Shown piece after piece: positions 24,911 through 33,341 of a stretch of DNA of 42,456 bases (the stretch's first letter is position 1; each line of letters opens with the position of its first letter). The stretch is from Okeania sp. SIO2B3. GTDB lineage: Bacteria > Cyanobacteriota > Cyanobacteriia > Cyanobacteriales > Microcoleaceae. The stretch spans positions 54,097-96,552 of the forward strand of contig NZ_JAAHGH010000015.1 in NCBI RefSeq assembly GCF_010672525.1. The letters run 5' to 3'. The translations under genes were made by a program, and so were the position numbers. The notes below the pieces were generated by a model that ran no database searches, had not been told where the DNA came from, and saw nothing but the letters and a program-made list of their open reading frames with translations.

Positions 24911-26233
24911 TTGCTAGTAATTGAGGCCAAATTAAAAGGCAGTCAAAATCAGTACAAAGTTTTAGATGAAATTATTCTCACAGGTCAATTCATCAGGAAC
25001 AGTTGTTTGCGCTATTGGATGGATAATAAAAACGTCAAGCGCAACGACTTACAAAAACTTTGTTCTGTACTAGCAAAGGATAGTAATTTTCCTTGGGTGA
25101 AAAAGTTAAACTCTCAAGCAAGACAAGCATCAGCCGACAGGACATGGCAATCAATACAACGATTCTACAAAAATTGTAGACAGAAATTACCAGGTAAAAA
25201 GGCGGTGCGACCCCGCGACGACGACAGTCGCAAGGGAACGCGTACCAAGAGAGGCTATCCAAAATTCAAGAAGTTCACTCGTTCAGTAGAGTACAAATCG
25301 ACAGGTTATAAACTATCTGCAGACAGAAAGAAAATTGAGTTTAAAGATGGTTTTAAAGCTGGTGTATTTGAGTTGTGGACAAGTCGTGATTTAGTTTGGT
25401 ATTCAGAACAACAAATAAATCGTGTAAGAATTGTTAGACGTGCTGATGGTTATTATTGTCAATTTTTAGTAAATTCTCAGAGAAAAGAAACTCATAATTT
25501 TGAAGGCAATGTAGTAGGAATAGACTTAGGTTTAAATGCTTTTTATACTGATAGTAATGGTAAAGCGGTAGATAATCCTAAATATTTGAGAAAGTCACAA
25601 AGGCGGTTGAAAAAGCTACAGAGGATAGTATCGCGTCGCCATGAGAACGGTAAGAAACCTCAGTCAAATAACTACCACAAAGCCAGAAAGCAATTAGCTA
25701 GGCAGCACCTCAAAATCAGTAGACAGCGTAAAGACCATGCAGTAAAGACGGCACAGGCGCTAATCCAATCTAACGATTTGGTAGTATACGAAGATTTGAA
25801 GGTTAGTAACCTAGTGAAAAATCATCATTTAGCTAAGTCAATATCTGATGCAAGTTGGTATCAGTTCACGGAATGGCTAGAATATTATGCTAAGTTGCAT
25901 GGAATTGTTTGTGTAGCAGTGCCTCCACATTTCACAAGCCAAAATTGTTCAAATTGTGGTCAAACTGTTAAAAAATTGTTGTCTGTTAGGACTCACAAAT
26001 GTCCTCACTGTGGTTATATAGCAGACCGTGACCATAACGCTGCAAGGAACATTTTAGCTAAAGGTGTAGAAATGTTAGGAGCAATAGTCAACAGTACCGA
26101 GGGGCACTCGGAATCTGGGGGAAACCCAAAAGCTACGGGAGAGTCAGACCTCTGGATTAGTAATAGCAATATTTCTAATTTAAGTTGTCTCTATGAGCGT
26201 AGAATCATCAATGATGAGAATCCCGCATCATAA
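24911..26233 (+). CDS. tnpB: TnpB RNA-guided nuclease-type protein of IS200/IS605 element
   Basis: The 440-residue TnpB has a full N-terminal domain (IEAKLKGSQNQY, FIRNSCLRYWMDN), a RuvC-like core with D205 (VVGIDLGLNAFYT), E294 (LVVYEDLKVSNLV) and the final Asp in ADRDHNAARNI (372-374), and a zinc ribbon CSNCG...CPHCG (C346, C349, C364, C367). TnpB proteins are guide-RNA-directed DNA nucleases that help the element persist after excision. The best start is a TTG at 24911, because no in-frame ATG lies upstream and the family begins near M-x-V-x-E. Seventeen extra residues (98-114, AVRPRDDDSRKGTRTKR) interrupt the usual PGKKGYPKFKKF motif; they derive from a GC-rich repeat inserted in frame. 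Confidence 0.9.
   Translation: MLVIEAKLKGSQNQYKVLDEIILTGQFIRNSCLRYWMDNKNVKRNDLQKLCSVLAKDSNFPWVKKLNSQARQASADRTWQSIQRFYKNCRQKLPGKKAVRPRDDDSRKGTRTKRGYPKFKKFTRSVEYKSTGYKLSADRKKIEFKDGFKAGVFELWTSRDLVWYSEQQINRVRIVRRADGYYCQFLVNSQRKETHNFEGNVVGIDLGLNAFYTDSNGKAVDNPKYLRKSQRRLKKLQRIVSRRHENGKKPQSNNYHKARKQLARQHLKISRQRKDHAVKTAQALIQSNDLVVYEDLKVSNLVKNHHLAKSISDASWYQFTEWLEYYAKLHGIVCVAVPPHFTSQNCSNCGQTVKKLLSVRTHKCPHCGYIADRDHNAARNILAKGVEMLGAIVNSTEGHSESGGNPKATGESDLWISNSNISNLSCLYERRIINDENPAS
25202..25252 (+). repeat. 51-bp GC-rich repeat inserted in frame in tnpB
   Basis: The insert contains GCGGTGCGACCCCGCGACGA...AGTCGCAAGGGAACGC...ACCAAGAGAG, which matches the intergenic GC-rich block at 16978-17090. Its length is a multiple of three and it reads without a stop as 17 residues. 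Removing it gives the canonical PGKK-GYPKFKKF sequence of TnpB. Confidence 0.85.
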
Positions 26234-26598
26234 TCTCTGATTTGATGCCGGGAGTATGTCAAAAAAGACCCATTAATCTTAGTGTTAGAACAAACAGCAT
26301 TAAAAGTAGATTTAGGAGCTGAAAAGTTTTTTGCAGCAGAAAAAGAAGGACGGAAAATTGCTGTGGAAATAAAAGACTTTGATTCTCCTTCACCTATTAG
26401 CGAATTGGAAAAAACAATAGGAAAGCTTCAGCTTTACCAATTAGCTCTCGAGGTTCAAGAACCAGAAAGACAGCTATTCCTAGCTATTAGTCAAGCCAAA
26501 TACCTTGAACATTTCCAAAAACCAATTTTTCAGCTAGTTGTCCGAGGTAATAGAATTAATTTATTAATTTATGAACCAGAACAGGAGATTATTGTTCG

Positions 26599-26928
26599 AT
26601 GGATTCCTCACTAAATTATCTAGATATCCTCAAAAAAACTGTGCAAGAAGCAACTCGCGACCAACCGAGTTTACAACAGATAAAGCTATATCCTATCTGC
26701 GATTTTGATTCTGGTCACTTCCTTGTAGTGGCGACAGGTTTAGATAAGCAAGGATGGAACGACTTCATTCTCTTTCATGCTCGTGTGGTCGATCGCCAAG
26801 TCATCATTGAAATGGATAACTTTGAAGATGGGTTAACTTCTTCTCTGATTGACGCTGGTATCCGAGCGGAGGATATTATCTCTGGTTTTAATTATCACAG
26901 AAGGAAAGAGGTTCTAAACTTCAACTGA
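26599..26928 (+). CDS. xisI: XisI family protein (fdxN element excision controlling factor)
   Basis: The 109-residue protein starts inside the end of xisH (16-bp overlap) and shows the XisI family pattern: LDILKKTVQEATRDQPSLQQ, IKLYPICDFDSGHFLVVATG, GWNDFILFHARVVDRQVIIE and MDNFEDGLTSSLIDAGI. It is full length. Cyanobacterial genomes carry many xisH-xisI pairs. The pairing and overlap resemble a toxin-antitoxin-like module, but that function is not established. Because the upstream xisH is interrupted, xisI may now be unexpressed or an orphan. Confidence 0.88.
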   Translation: MDSSLNYLDILKKTVQEATRDQPSLQQIKLYPICDFDSGHFLVVATGLDKQGWNDFILFHARVVDRQVIIEMDNFEDGLTSSLIDAGIRAEDIISGFNYHRRKEVLNFN

Positions 26929-27010
26929 TATCATGTTCGGTTGAATACTTACAGTTTGAAAAAGTGTTTTGTCACAAGAGAAATTATGGAAACTATTCGG
27001 AAAGTAGTCT

Positions 27011-27277
27011 ATGTCGGGAGCGATCGCCAATCCGACTCAAGATATAGAAGCTTTAGGGTGGGAGAAAATTCGTTCAAATATAATGTTAAGTACAGCTCAA
27101 GGGATGGCATATTTTGATATTTATGAGGGTCGGATGATAATGGACGAGCAAGAATTTACAATTCCAGTTCATGCAGGGGATAATTTACCAGAAATATTGA
27201 TAGGTGTTCTTTGGTTAGATGTAGTACGAATAGTTATAGATAAAGTAGAAGGAATTTTAACTATGGAAGTTAAATAA
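27011..27277 (+). pseudogene. N-terminally truncated clan AA aspartic protease remnant
   Basis: The 88-codon frame reads QDIEALGWEKIRSNIMLSTA, then YEGRMIMDEQEFTIPVH and LPEILIGVLWLDVVRIVIDK...GILTMEV. This matches my recollection of the second half of retropepsin-like cyanobacterial proteases, with the hydrophobic ILIGVLWL strand and the closing EGILTME. The DTG/DSG catalytic motif that should precede it is missing, and a stop codon lies just upstream in frame. MSGAIANP looks like the degraded remains of the residues after that motif. It is most likely a decayed gene. An independent small protein is possible. Confidence 0.55.
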
Positions 27278-27307
27278 TTAGATGATTTGAGATTCACTGA
27301 AAATTGA

Positions 27308-30235
27308 TCAAAATAATTGTGAGATAATCTGCAAACTCATTTCATCAGATAACTCCCCTTGCCGATTTTCCCTGGCGACTTTTTGCAAAAAACATCGATA
27401 ATTCCGCCAAACAGTCTTAGTATTCGGATGCTCTTTTCCTAGTTGTGAAAACAAAATAAGTAAAGCTTGCACATACAAAGGTTCAGCTTCGGTGTATCGC
27501 CCTTGGGAGTAGTAGAGATTTGCCAAGCCGTTGAGACTGGAGGCAATATTTGGATGTGCTGACTTTAGTAGTTGTTTATACATCTCTAATGCTTCTATTA
27601 ACAGGGGTTCAGCTTCGGTGTATCGCTCTTGGGAGTAGTAGAGATTTGCCAAGCCGTTGAGAGTGTAGGCAATATCTGGATGTGCTGACTTTAGTAGTTG
27701 TTTATACATCTTCAACGCTTCTTTATACAAAGGTTCAGCTTCGGTGTATCGCCCTTGGGATTTGTAGAGACTTGCCAGGTTGTGGAAACTGATGGCAATA
27801 TCTGGATGTGCAGACCCTAGCAGTTGCTTTCTCATCTCCAATGCTTCTATTAACAGGGGTTCAGCTTCGGTGTATCGCTCTTGGGAGTAGTAGAGATTTG
27901 CCAAGCCGTTGAGAGTGTAGGCAATATCTGGATGTGCTGACTTTAGTAGTTGTTTATACATCTTCAACGCTTCTTTATACAAAGGTTCAGCTTCGGTGTA
28001 TCGCCCTTGGGATTTGTAGAGACTTGCCAGGTTGTGGAAACTGATGGCAATATCTGGATGTGCAGACCCTAGCAGTTGCTTTCTCATCTCCAATGCTTCT
28101 ATTAACAGGGGTTCAGCTTCGGTGTATCGCTCTTGGGAGTAGTAGAGATTTGCCAAGCCGTTGAGAGTGTAGGCAATATCTGGATGTGCTGACCCTAGCA
28201 GTTGCTTTCTCATCTCCAATGCTTCTATTAACAGGGGTTCAGCTTCGGTGTATCGCTCTTGGGAGTAGTAGAGATTTGCCAAGCCGTTGAGAGTGTAGGC
28301 AATATCTGGATGTGCTGACCCTTGTAGTTGTTTATACATCTTCAACGCTTCTTTATACAAAGGTTCAGCTTCGGTGTATCGCCCTTGGGATTTGTAGAGA
28401 CTTGCCAGGTTGTGGAGACTGATGACAATATATGGATGTGCAGACCCTAGCAGTTGCTTTCTCATCTCCAATGCTCCTATTAACAGGGGTTCAGCTTCGG
28501 TGTATCGTCCTTGATCATAGTAGAGAAGTGCCCAGCCATTGAGACTTTGGGCAATATCTGGATGTACCGATCCTAGCAATTGCTTTCTCATTTCCAATCC
28601 TTCTTTATACAAAGGTTCAGCTTCGGTGTATCGCCCTTGAGCAGAGTAGAGATTTGCCAGGTTGTTGAGACTTTGGGCAATATCTGGATGTGCCGACTCT
28701 AGCAGTTGCTTTCTCATTGCCAATGCTTCTAAACACAAAGATTCTGCTTCCGTATATCGTCCTTGGAAGCGGTAGAGAACTGCTAGGTTGTTGAGGCTGG
28801 AGGCAATAGATGAATGTGCCGGCCCTAGCAGTTGCTTTCTCATTTCCAATGCTTCTATTAACAAGGGTTCAGCTTCGGTGTATCGCCCTTGATAATAGTA
28901 GAGAAATGCCAGCTTGTGGAGACTGGTGGCAATAGATGGATGTGCTTTGCCAAACCGACTTTTAGTAATATCCAAGCATTTTTCATGCCAAGATTGAGCT
29001 GACTGATAAAATCCCTGACCTTCATAGAATCTGCCCAAACCAAGAAAAGGCGAGATTAAATCTTTATCAGTTAACCAGTCGGTCAAATTTTCTGCTACTT
29101 CCTCAAGATGGCGAATAGCAGGTTCAACCGCTAAAATCTCCTCCCTAACAGGTTTATCAGGAATTTCCTTCGCCTCTGCCACCATCACCCGACAAATACC
29201 CCGTTTCATTTCCTCAACGGAGTCAGACTCAGACAACTTCCCTCTGAAAAATTCTCGAATCAGTGGATGCAACTCATAACTCCCCTCACCCACTCGTTGC
29301 AGCAGACTTAAATTCACCAACCCATAATCTCGCCTATCCTCCAAATCTTCCTCATCTACCTCTGGCAAACACCCTGCCACCAAAGACCAAGGAATAGCTG
29401 CCGGAGCAAACAGACTCAACAACCGCCCCAACTCCCGCTCATCCTCATCCAATTCTTGCCAACTCAACTCAAAAGCAGCCGCAACTCCCCGCTTCGCAGT
29501 CATATCCTGAGAATATATTTCCATAGATTTATGCTCTAACCGTTTTGACTCCAACCGTTTTCGTGCTTTTGCCAAAGACAAATCTGATTTTCGCTCCAAA
29601 TAACGCGCCACCAACTCCAACCCCAAGGGCAAAAATCCCAAATCTGCACACAACACCTTTGCCTCTTCCATCTCCCGTTGTATCCGCGTCTCCCCAACAA
29701 AGGAAACCAACAATTCCAAAGCCGCATCCTCATCCAACACCTCTAACTCCAACCTGTGGAAAGATTGCGTCAAGTATTTTTGACGGGTAGTTATCAACAC
29801 CTTAAACCGAGCTTCCCCAGGAGGTAGAAAATCCGAAATCTCCTCATATTCAACCACATCATCAAAAATTACCAGAACATCACCCTGCAACCAATTACGC
29901 CAACAGTAAGCCACTTGAGTCTTCAAGTCATCATCTTTTGAAGGATTTAAGTTTAGTTGCGACTTAGCAAAATTAACAATCTGAATTCCTACATCCACAC
30001 CACGCCCCTCCAACCAACAAACCCCGCCGGGATAAGTCTTTTGCTGGAGGTGATCACGAGCATATTGGAGAGCAAGTTCAGTTTTACCGATACCACCCAT
30101 ACCAGTAATAGAAGTAATTGCTACTCGTTCAGTTGTTTGTAACTGTTGGTGTAGGGTATCCATTACCTCATCCCGACCAACAAAATTCTTAGCGCCACTC
30201 CGGCGACTAAAATTTTCAGGAATGCCTTTTGGCAC
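27308..30235 (-). CDS. STAND NTPase: NB-ARC domain plus kinesin-light-chain-type TPR array
   Basis: The 975-residue protein has NB-ARC motifs at 45-52 (GMGGIGKT, Walker A), 121-126 (LVIFDD, Walker B), 147-151 (LITTR, sensor) and 200-207 (GFLPLGLE). These are followed by a winged-helix region and, from about 393, one divergent and twelve 42-residue TPR units of the type ...LANLYYSQ[E/G]RYTEAEPL... . STAND proteins are signal-triggered oligomerising switches; several are antiviral sensors, but the role here is unknown. The start used is GTG. The frame continues upstream without a shift through 14 sense codons to a TGA that ends the preceding ORF, so the two are probably one gene split by a nonsense codon. 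Confidence 0.88.
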   Translation of the reverse strand: MPKGIPENFSRRSGAKNFVGRDEVMDTLHQQLQTTERVAITSITGMGGIGKTELALQYARDHLQQKTYPGGVCWLEGRGVDVGIQIVNFAKSQLNLNPSKDDDLKTQVAYCWRNWLQGDVLVIFDDVVEYEEISDFLPPGEARFKVLITTRQKYLTQSFHRLELEVLDEDAALELLVSFVGETRIQREMEEAKVLCADLGFLPLGLELVARYLERKSDLSLAKARKRLESKRLEHKSMEIYSQDMTAKRGVAAAFELSWQELDEDERELGRLLSLFAPAAIPWSLVAGCLPEVDEEDLEDRRDYGLVNLSLLQRVGEGSYELHPLIREFFRGKLSESDSVEEMKRGICRVMVAEAKEIPDKPVREEILAVEPAIRHLEEVAENLTDWLTDKDLISPFLGLGRFYEGQGFYQSAQSWHEKCLDITKSRFGKAHPSIATSLHKLAFLYYYQGRYTEAEPLLIEALEMRKQLLGPAHSSIASSLNNLAVLYRFQGRYTEAESLCLEALAMRKQLLESAHPDIAQSLNNLANLYSAQGRYTEAEPLYKEGLEMRKQLLGSVHPDIAQSLNGWALLYYDQGRYTEAEPLLIGALEMRKQLLGSAHPYIVISLHNLASLYKSQGRYTEAEPLYKEALKMYKQLQGSAHPDIAYTLNGLANLYYSQERYTEAEPLLIEALEMRKQLLGSAHPDIAYTLNGLANLYYSQERYTEAEPLLIEALEMRKQLLGSAHPDIAISFHNLASLYKSQGRYTEAEPLYKEALKMYKQLLKSAHPDIAYTLNGLANLYYSQERYTEAEPLLIEALEMRKQLLGSAHPDIAISFHNLASLYKSQGRYTEAEPLYKEALKMYKQLLKSAHPDIAYTLNGLANLYYSQERYTEAEPLLIEALEMYKQLLKSAHPNIASSLNGLANLYYSQGRYTEAEPLYVQALLILFSQLGKEHPNTKTVWRNYRCFLQKVARENRQGELSDEMSLQIISQLF
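27422..28933 (-). repeat. Twelve 126-bp TPR-coding tandem repeats
   Basis: The units encode residues 435-938. Two adjacent units (protein copies 7 and 8) are identical, and units 9-10 and 11-12 are nearly identical as pairs. At DNA level this is a roughly 252-bp segment repeated around 27718-27969 and 27970-28221. This indicates recent unequal exchange or gene conversion. Confidence 0.88.
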
Positions 30236-30277
30236 TTGGGTACTTTTCTTTGTCGGTGCCTCTCCCGACGACCCCAG

Positions 30278-30775
30278 TCAAAAGATTACGTCACCACTAA
30301 TGGTATTACCTTTAAACGCTTCTGGACTACCTACAATAGCCGCAGTATCAACAATATTTCCACTCTCAACAATATTACCCCCACTCATAGTGCTTCCCTG
30401 AAACAAAGCATTAATTTTCTCAGCAGTTACTCCTTGAGACTTAATTTTTTCAATCTCAGCCTCAATATTTTTCACATATTCTGGACTTTCCTGTTTTGCC
30501 ACTTCAACCACATCAATAACAGCTTGCTTAACTTCCCGGTCTTCATTAGCAGCAGCTTCCAACTCTTTTATGGCCTGATTAAAATCTACAGGAAAAGCTT
30601 CTGTTTCAGCAGATTTCAAGACTGGCAAAGTTCCCACAGGCTTTCGTTGTATGAGTTGCCAAAACTTATCCACCTGCTCCAAAGTCTTTTCCCCTAAACC
30701 TTCTCCTGTCTTTTCCACATATTTAGTTAAAAAAGAATAGGCGATCGCTGCTAGGCCCAATTCTATAGGTTCCAT
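30278..30775 (-). CDS. Helical N-terminal module of the STAND protein (split ORF)
   Basis: The 165-residue ORF MEPIELGLAAIAYSFLTKYV... is helical in its first 120 residues (KTGEGLGEKTLEQVDKFWQL; EVKQAVIDVVEVAKQ). It ends with a polar beta-like tail, MSGGNIVESGNIVDTAAIVG...GNTISGDVIF. Proteins with this architecture usually continue straight into an NB-ARC or GUN4-like domain. The TGA at 30278-30280 is in the same frame as the NB-ARC ORF and the intervening codons (LGSSGEAPTKKSTQ) look like ordinary linker, so one nonsense change from TGG or CGA would explain the split. The alternative is a separate partner subunit. Confidence 0.75.
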   Translation of the reverse strand: MEPIELGLAAIAYSFLTKYVEKTGEGLGEKTLEQVDKFWQLIQRKPVGTLPVLKSAETEAFPVDFNQAIKELEAAANEDREVKQAVIDVVEVAKQESPEYVKNIEAEIEKIKSQGVTAEKINALFQGSTMSGGNIVESGNIVDTAAIVGSPEAFKGNTISGDVIF

Positions 30776-31133
30776 TTTCTATACTCCTTGTTGAAATATT
30801 GATAATTATAAATAATATTTATCTGGACTGCTACTTTCAAGTGTGGGGAGTAGGAGAGATTGAAGTAATTATAGAATTATCAACATATATCAGGGAACAG
30901 GGAACAGTAGGAAAAACATTTCCCTGTCTTACGGTTTATCATCCGCATAAGTCAAACACCAACTCGTTTTTTGCTATCTGGTCAAGCCCCCGCGCATCCC
31001 CCACCCATTGGGGGACTTTTAGAGTTTTATTCCCCCCGCGCATTGGCTTGCTCGGGTAGCTCTGCATCATACCCATAATCAGCAACGCCTAATTTCTAAC
31101 TTCTTCCTTCTTCCTTCTTCTCTCTTCCTTCTA
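30776..31133. other. 358-bp spacer
   Basis: No gene is supported. It contains a C-rich palindromic stretch (CCCCCACCCATTGGGGG near 30990-31010) and a TTCTTCC heptamer tract at 31100-31130. The 86-codon frame crossing it has no family features. Confidence 0.6.
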
Positions 31134-32222
31134 CTACACAAATAAACTTTCAACAGCTTGAAGCAACTGACTTTGACTCCAATCTTGATATAAATGAGCC
31201 GCGATCGCACATCCTCCACAACCCACACCTTCTTTAACATATCCCTGTTCATAAGCTCGTAGTTGAGGATAACAAGACTCAGCAAAACTAAGTTGTGTTG
31301 CCATCAAAGGCACAAAACCAATTTCTCTAGCCAACCCCACAGTATCTCCCGTCAGGTCTTCAGCAACCCATCTAGTTGTTCCCACCACAATATTCTCAGG
31401 CAACCAAGATAAAGAATATTTTGCAGCTAATGCTTGCATCAAAGCATAAACAGCTAACATTTGTGTACCACCAGCTAACATCACCCCTACTTTGAGACTT
31501 GCTGTCATTGCCATTCCTGCTACTACTATTTGCATCGGGTCTCCCACCGCAGCGACCAATTTTAGAGGTTGTGCAAGCGGAGGTACAGAATTAAAACCAG
31601 AAATTTGTAAACCCTGGCGCACCACAGCCAACTTTTGAGCATGATTACATTGAGGATGACTGCTATTAACTTTACCCGCAGCCGCAATACCTAAACCTAA
31701 CAAAATTGCTAAAGCAGTAGTTGTACCTCCAACCACACATTCTCCTAATATTAAATAGCTATCTTTTGCTTCCGCAGCTAACTTATATCCCCAACTCTTG
31801 CCAACTTCTAGTAAATGTTCAACAGTTGCTATATCTAAAGCACGACCAGAAGTTAAACAACGAGCTGGAGTACCACCCAAATCAATTGTTGGTACAGTAG
31901 GTTGATGAGTTAAACCAGCATTAAATAAGTAGAGAGGAATATTGAGAGCATCAATAATTGCTTTTGTGATTAAAACTGGTGAAGCACCTGCATCAAGAGG
32001 TGGTAATGGATATTTGGGTTGTGGTTGAAAACCATTATATAAAAATTCTACATCTGCCAAACAAGTATATTGGCGGTCTTTTGGAGTCGCCCCTGCTGCA
32101 GAAATTCCTGGTATTAGACCTGTATCTGTAAATCCTAATATACAGCCAAAAATTGGTTGGCGTCTCCGATACCTTTGCAGCCAATTTTTTCCCTGTTGCA
32201 CCTGAGTATAAACACGAATCAT
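31134..32222 (-). CDS. CobT-like nicotinate-nucleotide-dependent phosphoribosyltransferase (TIGR00303)
   Basis: The 362-residue protein is of the archaeal/cyanobacterial CobT-like family. It is proposed to activate the lower-ligand base of cobamides (adenine for pseudocobalamin in cyanobacteria) by phosphoribosyl transfer from nicotinate mononucleotide. Family stretches are FTDTGLIPGISAAGATPKDR (31-50), ADVEFLYNG, PLDAGASPVLITKA, LGECVVGGTTTALAILLGLG, VAAVGDPMQIVVAGMA, VGVMLAGGTQMLAVYAL and the late KEGVGCGGCAIAAHLY. It lies 459 bp downstream of a DUF2232 membrane protein on the same strand, an arrangement I recognise from other cyanobacteria. Confidence 0.87.
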   Translation of the reverse strand: MIRVYTQVQQGKNWLQRYRRRQPIFGCILGFTDTGLIPGISAAGATPKDRQYTCLADVEFLYNGFQPQPKYPLPPLDAGASPVLITKAIIDALNIPLYLFNAGLTHQPTVPTIDLGGTPARCLTSGRALDIATVEHLLEVGKSWGYKLAAEAKDSYLILGECVVGGTTTALAILLGLGIAAAGKVNSSHPQCNHAQKLAVVRQGLQISGFNSVPPLAQPLKLVAAVGDPMQIVVAGMAMTASLKVGVMLAGGTQMLAVYALMQALAAKYSLSWLPENIVVGTTRWVAEDLTGDTVGLAREIGFVPLMATQLSFAESCYPQLRAYEQGYVKEGVGCGGCAIAAHLYQDWSQSQLLQAVESLFV

Positions 32223-32681
32223 TATTATTATTGAGTAAATGTAGGTAATAGATTATTTAGATATCTTCAGAAAAGAGGGAATAGGGAATAGGGAACAGGG
32301 AGAAATATTAAAATATTTATGGATAACAATTGATTTGATTTTGGAGTGGTGGTGCATTGTCATAATCGTACATTGTAATTATTTTTGTTACCAGAGACGG
32401 TAGTGGGAGCATCTTGCTCCCTCGCTTTGAGGATGCCCACGCTAGGACAGGATGCCCGCACTAGAAATTGTTCATTGTTCATCTGGATATATCATTATTA
32501 TTCAGAACTACCTATTTTTGATTTTTGGAGATGTCTATATGGAGAGGAGAAAAGTTTACCTACAACCTAATACCTAAACCTACAGAAGAGTTTGCTCAGT
32601 TACGCTACCGCTAACACACCCTACCACTTTTGAGGGCGAATGCCATTCGCCCCTACGACTTTTGACTTCCGCATAGCGGCA
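32223..32681. other. 459-bp spacer
   Basis: No gene is seen. It contains the hairpin word GTGGGAGCATCTTGCTCCC (32403-32421, shared with 16033-16053) and GGCGAATGCCATTCGCCCC at about 32634-32652, which resembles the centre of the 9530-9618 element. Confidence 0.6.
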
Positions 32682-33341
32682 CTACTCATAATCAAGCAAC
32701 ACACTTACCCATTTAGGAGGTCTAGGAATAGAGTTACCGATGCGGTCTAGTAATAATAAAGCTACCAAATGTACAACAAATAAATACACAACATTATTCA
32801 CAAATACCATGACTAAAGCAAGTACTTGAATTAAAGGCAAACTAGGTTGAGCTAATAATCCCAATTTGATAAATACCCATTCTAGGAATTCTGTAACTTG
32901 TGTAGTTAAATATATCCAGAGGTCTTGTCCCAACAAAAGTGAAAGTAACCAAAATCGAAAAAAGAAACCAAAAGAGCCGAGTATAGAACCTAAACCAATA
33001 GAAGTGAACCAATTTCCTCCTCGTTTCCACACCCCTCCTAACATTACTCCCATCAAACCAAAAGGAATAACAAATAAAATACTACGAGTTGGCCCCATAA
33101 GCACAGATAAAAGTAATCCTGATACTGTTGCGCCCATCCAAGCTGCACGGTTTCCCCATCGTAAATATAGTAAGGCAATTGGTACTGGAAAGAAAACTCT
33201 TAATAAGGGTCCCAAGGGAAAATAATAATTGATAAACCAAATTAAACTAGCTGTACTGGCCAGAAAGGCTGTTTCTACCAGAACTATTGGTTTATCTTCT
33301 TTACTGGTGGATGATGGTATTCGATCTGAAGTTGTTTTCAC
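32682..33341 (-). CDS. DUF2232 membrane protein
   Basis: The 219-residue integral membrane protein has about six helices (starting near residues 20, 42, 67, 88, 115 and 166). The segment FFPVPIALLYLRWGNRAAWM matches the conserved F-P-x-P-x-x-x-x-x-x-R-x-G block of DUF2232 (relatives include YybS). Short polar loops and a PRPPKWVSVLLDYE tail complete it. DUF2232 proteins have no firm function; some resemble energy-coupling-factor S-components. Its place next to the CobT-like gene hints at a link with cobamides, which is only inference. Confidence 0.85.
   Translation of the reverse strand: MKTTSDRIPSSTSKEDKPIVLVETAFLASTASLIWFINYYFPLGPLLRVFFPVPIALLYLRWGNRAAWMGATVSGLLLSVLMGPTRSILFVIPFGLMGVMLGGVWKRGGNWFTSIGLGSILGSFGFFFRFWLLSLLLGQDLWIYLTTQVTEFLEWVFIKLGLLAQPSLPLIQVLALVMVFVNNVVYLFVVHLVALLLLDRIGNSIPRPPKWVSVLLDYE

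Larger units (their letters stand above)
24735..26262 (+). mobile_element. IS200/IS605-type element carrying only tnpB (1528 bp)
   Basis: The limits come from restoring the xisH frame. The element sits directly 3' of TTAC (24731-24734), a known target word of IS608-like members, and ends ...GGGAGTATGTCAA. It has no terminal inverted repeats and no target duplication, as expected for Y1-transposed elements. Subterminal hairpins are present near both ends: AGGCTAGC/GCTTGCCT (24749-24781) and CCCGCATCA.../TGATGCCGGG (26222-26252). It has no tnpA, so movement would need a transposase in trans. The 3' end of the element is where a TnpB guide RNA would be encoded. Confidence 0.8.
24667..26614 (+). 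pseudogene. xisH: xisH interrupted by an IS200/IS605-type element
   Basis: The 5' fragment (24667-24734) encodes MSRQDDLHLPLRHTLEKDEW + IIT and the 3' fragment (26263-26614) encodes KDPLILVLEQTALKVDLGAE... through to IIVRWIPH. Joining them restores an uninterrupted 139-residue XisH protein, the usual length. XisH is a cyanobacterial endonuclease-like protein first named for controlling excision of the fdxN element in Anabaena, and is nearly always paired with xisI, which overlaps its end here by 16 bp. The insertion leaves the 5' fragment with an immediate TAG. A GTG at 26282 could start only a truncated protein lacking the first 30 residues. Confidence 0.88.

Noticed and set aside
30799-31059. 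86-codon frame between the STAND locus and the CobT-like gene
   Set aside because: Composition follows C-rich palindromes rather than codon preference; no family features.
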